This document shows positions 37,601 through 49,600 of a stretch of DNA of 64,000 nt, in pieces. Numbering within the stretch: the first letter of the stretch is position 1; every line of letters begins with the position of its first letter. Under the pieces are notes generated by a model. The model had not been told where the DNA came from, did no database searches, and worked only from the letters and a program-made list of their open reading frames with translations. The stretch spans positions 50,479 to 114,478 of the forward strand of contig KN884003.1 of NCBI GenBank assembly GCA_000934455.1, written 5' to 3'. A program made the translations under genes and the position numbers. The DNA is from Apostichopus parvimensis. Lineage: Eukaryota; Echinodermata; Holothuroidea; Aspidochirotida; Stichopodidae.

Positions 37601-40600
37601 TTGCAGGAAACTGGGTAATCAAACGCTCAAAAAAAGTTACAATTTGTTGGCATCGGCTATTTTGTCTACAGTGTGTATTCTCACTGTTTTAGTTTCACAA
37701 GGAAGGTTTGACAACTGGAACATGTCTGTTATTACTCAATAAAAAAGCAACATTTAGTTATAACCAAGAGCACTTTCAGAGGAGACAGGCGTTGTTGTAC
37801 CTTAAATTAAATCAGAAGATCCTGACCATTTTTTTTTTACACCAGTTGTGGCCAGAAGTGTTAAGACTTTAAGTTTTTTTCAGTTATTCAAGTGAAAAAG
37901 AGGTGACTTTGATCAAGAATTTAGTATTTTCTATTTGATTGATTTTGTTTTTGTAGCAACTAGTATTATTTAACATTTAGTATTGAACTGTGACCAGCTG
38001 GTTTAATGTAACTTGTACGAGCAATTTTGGATAAAACTTAACACGATTTGCTAGGGAGTTATGAGCCTTGTTTTCTGACGTATTCAACGTTTCTTAAAGC
38101 TTGTTCCTAATTAGTCATGAGAATCAAGTTTTCTTGATAGTCAGTAAAGATGGATCATTCAGATTGGTTACTAACAGTCGCTTATGTTTCATCTTATACA
38201 GAACAAAAAGAGAAGAAGCCATTCTTTCAGGAGTTACCCGAGGCAACAGATGAAGCCGCATCCTTTGATCAGATGAACTTGTCTCGTCCACTAATGAAGG
38301 TGCGACTCAAAATAATCGTTTTCTTTTGTCGGTGTATTTTTTTCCCTCTTTCGTTTTCCATGGGGCGTCATCAGCTTCCTAGATATAGGATGGAGAAGTT
38401 CTCAGTATCATTTGCCAGATGCCTCTCATAAATTGCAAATCTCCTTCATCCTCTGTAACATATCAACTTATGCAGCTTTACGAGTTATCTTCGAGAGGGA
38501 TGGATTAGTGTCTCATAAAGTGTCCTTCATCCTCTGTAATGTATCAACTTTAACAGCTTTTCGAGTTAGCTTTGAGAGGTCTTTTTTCCCGATGCCATTC
38601 GATACTAAAATTCCAATTTATAATGTAGGCTTCTATATTTCATTGCAAATTATGATTGCTAAATTTTTTTCATAAATTTCCAAGGTTTCAGTGTTTTATG
38701 ATTGATTGATTTATTTATCGTTTCTGTTAGGTTCTCTTGCAAATGTTGTCAATGTAGTAGGTAGCTACAGTACTGCCAGTGATTTCATTAGCAGCAATGT
38801 TGACTTTTAAAAAATGAGAAGGGGAACTACAAAGATTTCACAGAGTGGAACTATGCCATCAAATATGTGAAAAGAATTGCATCCTCATGATGTGAAGAAT
38901 AAGCTTTGATATCTTGCAGATAGAGGAAGACTTCTTTGTTTCCTACTGTAGGTAGTTCTTACTTTACAAGATGTGGTTTGGTTTTACTTCTCATTTAACA
39001 TAATTCACAAGAATATCATTGCTTCCTCCAGTGATGTAACCCTCTATTCAATTAATTTCTTGCCAGGCCATTTCTGCCATGAACTTCCGAACTCCAACCC
39101 CGATCCAGTCCAGGACGGTGCCGATAGCCCTACTGGGCAAAGATGTGTGTGCTTGTGCTGCAACAGGAACAGGTAAGGGATCACTGGTTAATGTTGGGTA
39201 AATCATTCAAGTAAGGTTGAATGAATTTATCGGTGGTGATGGAGAGAGGACGGGGGATAGGTAGCTGGGAGAGCTCTTTAGAGTTTAACTATGTCGGGTA
39301 GCACATCTCGAGACAAATTTGATAGTTTTACTAAACTTTTGTGTTGAACAGATACATTTTCATTCTTCTGGTCAAACGTGTTATATAACAACGTAGAGAG
39401 GATGAACATAGTTTCCAAGAGATAAATCCTCAGCACAGCTGACAGTTTGTGGCATTAAGTGAATGTGGAATGTACAAAAGAACAAAATTTTCTTGGCTAT
39501 GAGAGAGATTTGGATGTTGGCTAAGGCAAGTTTTATTAGAAAAAAAAGGAGGAAACATAGGGTGAAAAAGGGGGGGTAGGGGGGAGAATGAGAAAAATGT
39601 GGACCTGTTTGTGTGTACTGGTGCAGGGAATAATTGTTCTGGTATCGCATTGCAAAATATTATACACAATGATCGTCAATTGCTATACAAGTGTAAAGAT
39701 GCATATATAGCAGTTTCATACACAGGAACTGAAGTAATTTATAGGAGAAAAAATTCAGAACTTTCAAAAGTGCTACACAGAATTTGAATACTAATTTATC
39801 TCCTGTGGTGGTCTAGGTGGTTCCTCCTGGTATAGATTACAGACCAGTTTAATACATCATCATAATCTAAATTTGTAACATTTATAGCATTACAGGTTTG
39901 TCTTTGTTTAACGTCTGCTTGATGCTCTTATGGTATGTTTAATGTATGAGTATGTTGTTGTTATATGAGTATGAACATGCACAATGAAGCGCATTAAACT
40001 GTGTTAACTCTTTACAGGTAAAACTGCTGCTTTCATGTTACCGGTACTGGAGCGTCTCCTATACAAACCCCGACAGGCCCCCATCAGCAGGGTGCTCGTC
40101 CTGGTACCCACCAGGGAGCTGGGGGTGCAGGTCTTTCAGGTCACAAAGCAACTCGGTCAATTCACAGAGGTGGACGTATGTCTAGCCGTGGGTAAGGCTT
40201 GTTTTGCAATTTTATTCAAAACAGTGTAAAACAATAAACAAGAATGTAAAACAGTTAAAGTGGAATGAGTGAAATAGTTTACCACGAAAAAAACAACTTA
40301 CATTGATATTAGTTTGTTTATATGATGCCTTAGTTATTATAGTACGTGTGTGTCTAAACTGACATTGCAATAAAATTATCAGATCACAAAACAAAGATAC
40401 TCATTCATGAAATCAATGGTGCTTTGATAAATTCTACCTTTATGAGTAAACTTTAGTAATTTGTTTTCAAACATTTTTCATGTCTTCTGAATAAAACACT
40501 TATATCACAATCTCCACGTTAAATGAAATATACTTGTGAAGATAAATTATAGAAAGAACAATATTTTCTTGTGTTGCTTATGGTAAGGTGTGAGACTCCT

Positions 40601-43600
40601 TACAATGCACTAGAAATTATTTTTCCTTAGAGGTTTCCCGCATTGTCATATTTCTCTTCCATCCAGGTGGTCTCGAAGTAAAACTACAAGAAGCGTCTCT
40701 AAGGAAGGGACCGGACATTATCATAGCCACACCGGGAAGACTCATTGATCATCTCCACAACACTCCGTCATTCGGTCTCACCGGAATAGAGATCCTGATC
40801 CTGGATGAGGCCGACAGGTAACTATGATAGAAATAGATTGAAGAGATAGTTTAGGAGTTAGTGTTTATTTTTACTTTTGACTGAACAAAGAGGAACCTAT
40901 TCGAATTTTATCCTTGAGAAATTTACAATGCAATTCCTATACAGCATTTTTCGTTGTGAATCCTGTTTGCTAAAGCCATTCCTTACATCTAACAATTTGA
41001 ATATTCATATTTTGGGTTTGTGTTAGTGGGGGNNNNNNNNNNNNNNNNNNNNNNNNNNNNNNNNNNNNNNNNNNNNNNNNNNNNNNNNNNNNNNNNNNNN
41101 NNNNNNNNNNNNNNNNNNNNNNNNNNNNNNNNNNNNNNNNNNNNNNNNNNNNNNNNNNNNNNNNNNNNNNNNNNNNNNNNNNNNNNNNNNNNNNNNNNNN
41201 NNNNNNNNNNNNNNNNNNNNNNNNNNNNNNNNNNNNNNNNNNNNNNNNNNNNNNNNNNNNNNNNNNNNNNNNNNNNNNNNNNNNNNNNNNNNNNNNNNNN
41301 NNNNNNNNNNNNNNNNNNNNNNNNNNNNNNNNNNNNNNNNNNNNNNNNNNNNNNNNNNNNNNNNNNNNNNNNNNNNNNNNNNNNNNNNNNNNNNNNNNNN
41401 NNNNNNNNNNNNNNNNNNNNNNNNNNNNNNNNNNNNNNNNNNNNNNNNNNNNNNNNNNNNNNNNNNNNNNNNNNNNNNNNNNNNNNNNNNNNNNNNNNNN
41501 NNNNNNNNNNNNNNNNNNNNNNNNNNNNNNNNNNNNNNNNNNNNNNNNNNNNNNTAATCCCTCTGATGTTCACCCTCACAAATGCTCAGAGCCAATTAGT
41601 CAGATTAGCTTCTTATAGTTCACCTTGGCCAATAATCAATGAGTCATGGTGATTGACATCTGTCAATCCATTTAGTTTACCAACACTATCACACTACAAG
41701 TACTACCATCACTATAATTATCCAAATAATATTCAATTTGTGAGGTAAAGCAAGGGAACTGGGGAAATCTGAACATGCCCAATTTTTTTTAAAGACAGGA
41801 ACCGAACTGTGACAAGGGCCCAACCACTCCTTGAAAGTTGGAAGGGGGTCCAATGGTCTACCTATTGATTGATTTTTTATTTTTTTGGGGGGAGGACGGA
41901 GGGGGATAAAAATAAAGTGTGTTAATTGCAGCCTTTCAGCAATGCTGTAGATATTTGGTTGTGTTTGACATTCTTTATCACTATTATGATCATTATTTTT
42001 ATTTTTTTGGGGGGAGGGGGGAGGGGGATAAAAATAAAGTGTGTTAATTGCAGCCTTTCAGCAATGCTGTAGATATTTGGTTGTGTTTGACATTCTTGAA
42101 CATCTGAGATTTCCATATTATTATTTTCCACCTAGGGAAGTGTAGGGGGTAAAGGGACCTGAATCAATTATTCACCCTTCATACGCTCTCTTCCCATTTA
42201 CTGTATGCTTCATCAGCGTGCATCGTAAACAGTGACGGTTACTTTATTTTTTTGCTTTGGTTGATAGGTCAAGGACCTCGCGCTGGTCTCCCTCAAAGAC
42301 CCTGTCAGGATATTTGTGAACGAGAACACAGAGGTGGCTTTCAAACTCCGTCAAGAGTTTATCAGAATTAGAAACAATCGAGAAGGCGACAGGGAGGCCA
42401 TCGTAGCAGGTGAGTGGCAATAGTGTGTAACAGACAGAAGGACAGACAAATTGACAGACAGATATCAAGATACCAATAGGCATTGGGCATGCATAGACAT
42501 GATTTTCAAAGCTTTTGCAGTTATTTATTCAGCTTCATTGCTTTTAAGTTCCAGGGGGTGTCCTCAGGCTGATGATAAGTAACCTTACCTGCAACAAAAC
42601 TAAACTGTTTAGTGAATTATACTTGGTATTGAGGTAGATTTTGTGTTACATGTGCTTATCGCGGGATTATTGGCAAGAGTCTGCTAAGACGCTGCTTATA
42701 CAAAACAGCAGAGGTTCCGTGTGATAGCATGTTCTTTCCAAACTAAATGTGTGCAAAATAGTAAACAGTACATATAAATGTTTAGAACAATAAATATGTA
42801 ATACTTGAAAGTTTTAATTTATGTAGATAATGGGTTCCTCCAAGAACAGGGAATTCAGTTCACCATTTTGGATAAAATTAGTCTGTTTTATCATTTCTAA
42901 AACAAGAAAAACAACCCTCGAAAAGGTAGATGTCAATTGCAGTTTGACTGAGATGAAAAATCTTTTATATTTGACTAAGAATTGTTTTTACTTCCAGCTC
43001 TGTGCTGTCGAACATTCCACGATCATTGCCTGGTTTTCGTTCAGACCAAGAAAGAGGCGCATCGCCTCCATGTGATTCTCGGACTCCTCGGCCTGAATGT
43101 CGGTGAACTTCACGGAAATTTAAAACAACCGAAAGTAAGTACTAGTGAGAAAACCAAAAATTGTTATTGTACGTTTCCAGACTTGAAAGCAAAAAATAAT
43201 AGTGGTTAACTTGTAACAGAGACTTTCATAGGATAGCACCGTTCTGTACATTAGTTTAAAGGTATGCTGTATTTGCCCCAAAAATGCTAGATATTCAAAT
43301 ATGGTCACCTTTGGTCAAAAATCCCAAACTGTTTTTATTCGTACCTTCGTTGAATTTTTCCTCACTGGGACATTCAGTCATCTTGTGTGTTCCTTAACAA
43401 TGTCTGTGAACAATTTGGAGAGTAAAGACTTCCAGGAAAGTACTTTTTGAAAACTTCCAGCAATTATAGCACGCTAAAATTTGCGGCCTATACTGACTAC
43501 CGTTAAGTCAATAGGTTTATCATGTGGACAAAACTGGCGTCAGATGTGTGCCGCCAAAACAGTGTTCTTTTACCTTCTTTGTAATCTACGAAGATAACTC

Positions 43601-46600
43601 ATTGCTCTTATAGAGAACATTAACATTCTGTACTTTGAATTGCCAACTGAAAACTATGTTCGTTTTATTAATTTATTTTATTCCCATCTCTGTTTTCAAT
43701 CACAGCGTTTAGAATCTCTGAGGAAGTTCAAAGAAGCGCAAGTGGACATCTTGGTTGCAACTGATCTCGCTGCCAGAGGTCTGGATATCGAAGGAGTCAA
43801 AACCGTAATTTGAATTTTCCTTGCATGCTCTTAGCATTACATAATAATTGCCTGACTGGTTTGTGACTTGATTTAAATATTGGCCGGATTTGAGCCGAAT
43901 TTAACGTTTATGAAGGCCGACGTCTACTGTTTCTGTACATTTTAGAAATTGGATTAATACTGATAATGTCGTCCTTCTAGAGTTATAATTATCGCTCGAT
44001 GTTCTTGTACCTTTTAAGCCTGATAGTCAACTTGCTAAATTGCAACGCATTCAAACCTCTGCTGCCAGGCTGATCACTCGCACTAGCCCTGTCTCTCACA
44101 TCACCCCCATACTTCATGACCTTCATTGGCTACCTGTCAAACTGCATATTGATTACAAGGTACTCCTGTTAACCTTTAAATGTATTCATGGTATTGCGCC
44201 ACACTACTTGCGTTAACATGTTTAGAGTTATACCCCAACTCGCCGTCTGCGCTCTAGCACCCAATCATTGCTCTCTATGCACCCCGTGTCCCCAAATCTT
44301 ATGGCGAGCGATCTTTCCAGTACTCCTCAACCCTCCTCTGGAATAAACTCCCACTCAACATAAAGAATGTCGTGTCTGTGGAGATGTTCAAAACTGTTTT
44401 GAAGACACACCTGTTTTCATTGTTATAATTGTTATGTTTACTCTTATTGTATATTGTGTACATATTTTCACTTTCTTTTGTACAGCGTGGCGAGACTATA
44501 TTGTAAGTTGCGCTATATAAGAACTGTTTATTATGATTATTATGTCTTCAACCATTTACACTCACTGTTTGTCTTTGTCAACAGGTCATTAATTTGACGA
44601 TGCCAAACACAGCTCAACATTATGTTCACAGGGTCGGGAGAACTGCGAGAGCGGGCAAAGGCGGCAGGTATGTGTTTTTAAGTCCTTCTCTGTTATGACC
44701 GTGACTTCTGAAGGGATTGGGTACTTCCAAGAACAGTTAACCCTGTGATACAGATACTATTGGGTTGATGCTTGCATTGGTTATGGTCATGAAAGTATGT
44801 TTATATTCAGGACCACATGTATGCTTTATAATGGGAAGCTGAATTCATCAGGGAATAATTGGGTGTTAAAGGAATATTGCAATAATTTAATCATGAAAAA
44901 GGTGAATATCTTAAAAGGAGAATAGTTGTAGAGAAACGTTAGAGTGGTTTAGCATGTTACGAGTTGACAGCAAAGACAATAAGAGGTGGATTAAGTTGAT
45001 CCGATGAAAACAGATGATTCAGCTTTGCATTGGCTTGAAATGTAACATTGACAGAACCTGTGGAAGAAAAAAACCTCAATGTTATCCGAGAAGCTGGTTG
45101 AATTTTGCAGCATGACTTCCCACCCACATTAGGAATGCCCCTACCATAGACAATTTTAAAAGTGCCTTAAAAATTCACCTATTCACGAGCTACCCTCATT
45201 GGACCTTGTAAGTTTTCTGATCCTTTCATTTCATATATCTTTAAATTTTGGTTTATTGTGCTTTATGTTTGTATTCATTTTGTTTCTTGTAAAGCGCACT
45301 GAGACCGCCGGTATAATGCGCTATATAAATAAGAATTATAATTATAATTATTATATTATTATGACTTTACTATAGCATCATCAAATACACATGAACACAA
45401 ACCTATATTATGACTTTACCGAGTTGGTTGCACTAACATATAAACGACATCAAACAGTCGAGAAAATCAGTGTTTGAAACGATTTCAAATATTCCTGCAT
45501 TTACGTTTTATTTTCACGTTCATGTCTAATTTTGTCACTCATCACAGATCTGTGAGTCTGATTGGAGAGTCGGAGAGAAGGATGTTGAAGGACATCATCA
45601 AACAATCCAAGACGGCCGTTAAGAGCAGGACGGTCCCACACGGTAGGATGCAACCATTATATACTATACTAACCAGATGTGTGGTTTAGGGGAATGGACT
45701 TCTGGATAAAATAATTGTCACTTTTATGCACATTTCCGGAGTAAAAATTTGTCTTTTCAGACAATTAGTGGAATGTAAACCGATTTACATGCTCTTTTTA
45801 TGACCACAGTCATTTATATGTATACACGGAAATAATAATGTGGATGGTCATCCATCTTAAAGTACTGCAAATCTTTACATGAGACCATGATTTTGAGATG
45901 ACAAAGTCAGTGATGACCTAGCATCTTCAGTGCTATTACATGTTAATATTATTACAAAATCAGTCATATTTTGTACTTTCTAAGAATCTTGTATAAAGGA
46001 ACTGAATTATGAATGTATTTCTGTGTAACTTCATAAAAAGGAAAAAAAAAGTAGAGTTTTATGATATAGCTTTATATACCAGAAGACAAAAAGAGCCTAA
46101 AATTTGATAATTTTTTTCTGGAAACAGAGGTCGTCGAGCGATACAGAGACAAGATCGACAGTTTGGAGGAGGATATTAAGACTGTCTTCCGTCTGGAGTG
46201 GGAGGAGAAACAGATACAGACGACCGAGAAGCAGGTACACAAAGCCGAAAAGATCCTAGAGCACCAGGCGGAGATTCTGAGTAGACCAAAGAGAAACTGG
46301 TTCCAAACCCACAAGGAGAGGATGCAGATGGAAGGTAAGTAGACATTGGCTTTTTGCCATATGATACTTAAAAACCTTTATGTGTATGTAGTATGCCATA
46401 GTGTCGGGGAGGGGGGGGGGAGAATGGCTTTATGCCATACGGTACTAAGCAACCTTTATGTGTATGAAGTATGCCATAGTGTCAGGGGAGGGGGGGGGAC
46501 ATTGGCTTTTGCCATACGGTGCAAACAACCTTTATGTGTATGTAATATGCCATAGTGTCAGGGGGGACTATTGGCTGTTGCCATACGGTACAAAGCAACC

Positions 46601-49600
46601 TTTATACCGTGCGGTTCCTGCAGGTTAGTAAAATACAGTTTTAAAAGCCTATTAAATATTAAGATATTGGTAAGGGTCAAAAGGACAAGCAATATTCACA
46701 GAATGGAAGCGTTAAAAACTACAACGAGGGGAAGCTTAAATACTGGAGGCTGCTCCAGACCTGGCAACCCCACCCTCCCGGGAGGAGAACTAAGCTAGGA
46801 AAAAATCCCTTCCCAGTGGCTGGGCTGTTACCCGGAAAAGTACTATTCTTCTGGACTCACAGGCCCTTTAGCCACCGGGGTTCCTAAACAGGGGGTCCCC
46901 TCCCTCTGCTAGATCCGAAGCCTCCTCCCATGTAGTATGCACCTCTGAAGGATTTAATTATGTAATGCTATTTGTTTAGCTCGTTTACACCTGTGGCAGA
47001 CTGTTTCAGCTCAGACAAAATTGTTGCTCGCTAAAACAGGTGTCACTAATCTGGCAGGCCAGACCTTAAACCAACTGCCTCCTTTAGGCTATGTTTCAGT
47101 GGTCTGAAGGTCATGTGTTTGATCCACCTTGACCGTGGCAAATAACTAACAGTATATAGAAACATTCCTTTGCTCTCATTGTAGTTGGTCATATTTTCCC
47201 AGTCAGTTTTCCATTTTTCATTTATTTAAAATGAAGAAGAGATCATATGGCACTTTAGAAGTTGTATACAACTGTAAGGGATTTCTAACATTCATTTACC
47301 ACAGGGGAAGAAACCGAAGTAAAGTACTATAATATTTATCACATGATCATGGCCTCGCAGTAATGACACCTTTTCTTTTTCATTTATGTTCAATAACTCG
47401 TTGTTTTTTATTTCAGCTGCAAAGAGATTAGAAGAAGGAGAGAAGAGGAAAGGAAAGAGAGATATGGACGTGGATGAATCAGTAAGTTGATTTAAGCTGC
47501 ATCCTCACATTGAAGTTATCACAATATTGTGCTATTGTGCTGAAAGGAAAGAAAGATCAGCCTATGGGATGTAACCACAGAGATGACTTAGGTGGATTGG
47601 GTTGTATCCAGTTATGTGTATTTGTTACATGCTTTGTGGTCAGGATATTTCCCAAAGTTACAACCAAAAGAAGCAATATGCAGCTTTTAAAAAGACATCC
47701 AAAGGATTAGCACTATGCACAATGGAAGGGAGGAGAGGGTGGGCAGTGTGATGGGGAGTGGGGGTGGGGAAGAATAGATGTGTAGGTGATTGTAAGGTTG
47801 TGGGGGGAGGATGGATGTGCAGGTGTTTGTAAGGTTGTGGGGAGGTGGGGAAGAATGGATGTGTAGGTGATTATCAGGTTGTGGGGGGGAGGATGGATGT
47901 GCAGGTGTTTGTAAGGTTGTGGGGGGTAGGGAAGAATGGATGTGTAGGTGATTGTAAGGTTTCTCCAAAATCTCTTCTCAAAAACTCATTTCCTATCAAG
48001 AAAGACTTGCCAAAATAAATTGTTTAAAACAATGGTCGATTGTAAACCGTAAAATAATCTAATCAATCGCAGGCAGACGATCGTATGGAGCAGGAATTAC
48101 AAAAGGCTCAGCTGTTTGCTGCGAGAGAGGCTAAAAGAGGTCGAAATACAGTGAAACGTCCAGGACCCGCCAAGAAGCAAGACAAGAATCAACTCTGGAT
48201 TACAAGTAAGGAACTCTGAACATTTCTCTGTCTCTAATTGTCAAAGATTGTTGTTGATGACATTTTGCGGTCGGAATAAACTTCTGTGTTTCAAGTTTCG
48301 ATCATTTATGTATCGATCTTGACAGTACCACGTTATTGGCGTTCTGCCCTTGTAATGTAATTCAGACAGAAGGTCAAACAAATTTAAAATATACTATAAT
48401 TTGAACAGGTTACATTCTTTTCCTCTGATGCCAGATGCAAAATTCAATTTTTAAAAAAAATCTTAGTTGATCTTCTGGACGGTGCAGTACATTGCACTTG
48501 ACTTTCCTCTCAATGCTACAGTGCTTTATGGAAATATTTGTCATTAATTTGTCGTAATATTCTTCAATATTTGTGATTGATATGGGTTTAAAAAACCACA
48601 CACACACTCAAGAATGGAGGATAGGTTTAGTAAAATAGCAGATGGATACTCAAACAAGAGTTATAATATCAAACAAAGCATCCAGTTGTTTGTTTAAGTT
48701 AGGTATAGGCCAGGTAGCCTAACATGGCATATTTCACTGAGGGCAGTCCCTGGTCATTTCATTCGCTCATCAGGCATCAGTTAATGGCATGTGCTGTACA
48801 ACAAGAAAAACTCTGTGAAGGTCAATGCATTACACACATCGGCTCAAAAATTTCTGTAACCAGTGATCAATTTATTCGGTTGAATACTGCCTGAAATATA
48901 CAAATATTGCAAAGTTAAAGACAGAAAAGATTTCACAAACATAACTGATCTTGTTTTTCGAATGTTTATCAGGCATGAGCTATTTCCGCGGATTCGCGGA
49001 ATATCCGTGATCTCTCTTCTACCTCGTGGATAAAAATTATTATCCTAACACACTGTAGCATACACAAACTGGAGCCTATACTGCAATTTTTTGCAGAGGC
49101 TCATCCCTGGTTTATTCTTATTTTACTCTATTTCCAGAGGTTAACAAAGTCCTTAAGGCGAAAGAGAAGGCGAAGAAGCAAAGAGACAAAAAGAGTTCGT
49201 TCTCCAGAGAGTTGACGAGTATCAGTGGACCATCTGTAAGACAACTCAGAAACAGGTGAGGTGGCTGCTATTATTTTGTACCATAAAAGTTACCGTGGGA
49301 ATGAAGATGTAATTGACAACATTCCCAGAGATGCAGTGTTAGTTGTTGGTTTGCAGTTGCTAAATCAAAGATAGGGCTGAAATGAATTGGCAAGTTGCCC
49401 TCGGGCCCTTAAACATCATTCGTTTACCTACTGCAACAGCTTTGATCAAGTTGACGAAGGTACTCATATAGCGATCTCGTTTATTAAACTCATCCAGCTG
49501 ACTCAGAGTTTGGTGGTTACTAAATTTAAATGAAATTAATTACTCACCAGTTCGTGAATGGACCTTATGTAGAAAAACAGTAAATTAGAAATTATAGGGA

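Noticed and set aside
40989-41652. Open frames of about 200 codons on both strands
   Set aside because: They consist almost entirely of undetermined bases in the assembly gap.
47687-47968. 93-codon minus-strand Pro/His/Ser repeat frame
   Set aside because: Antisense reading of a G/T-rich minisatellite in a DDX27 intron.
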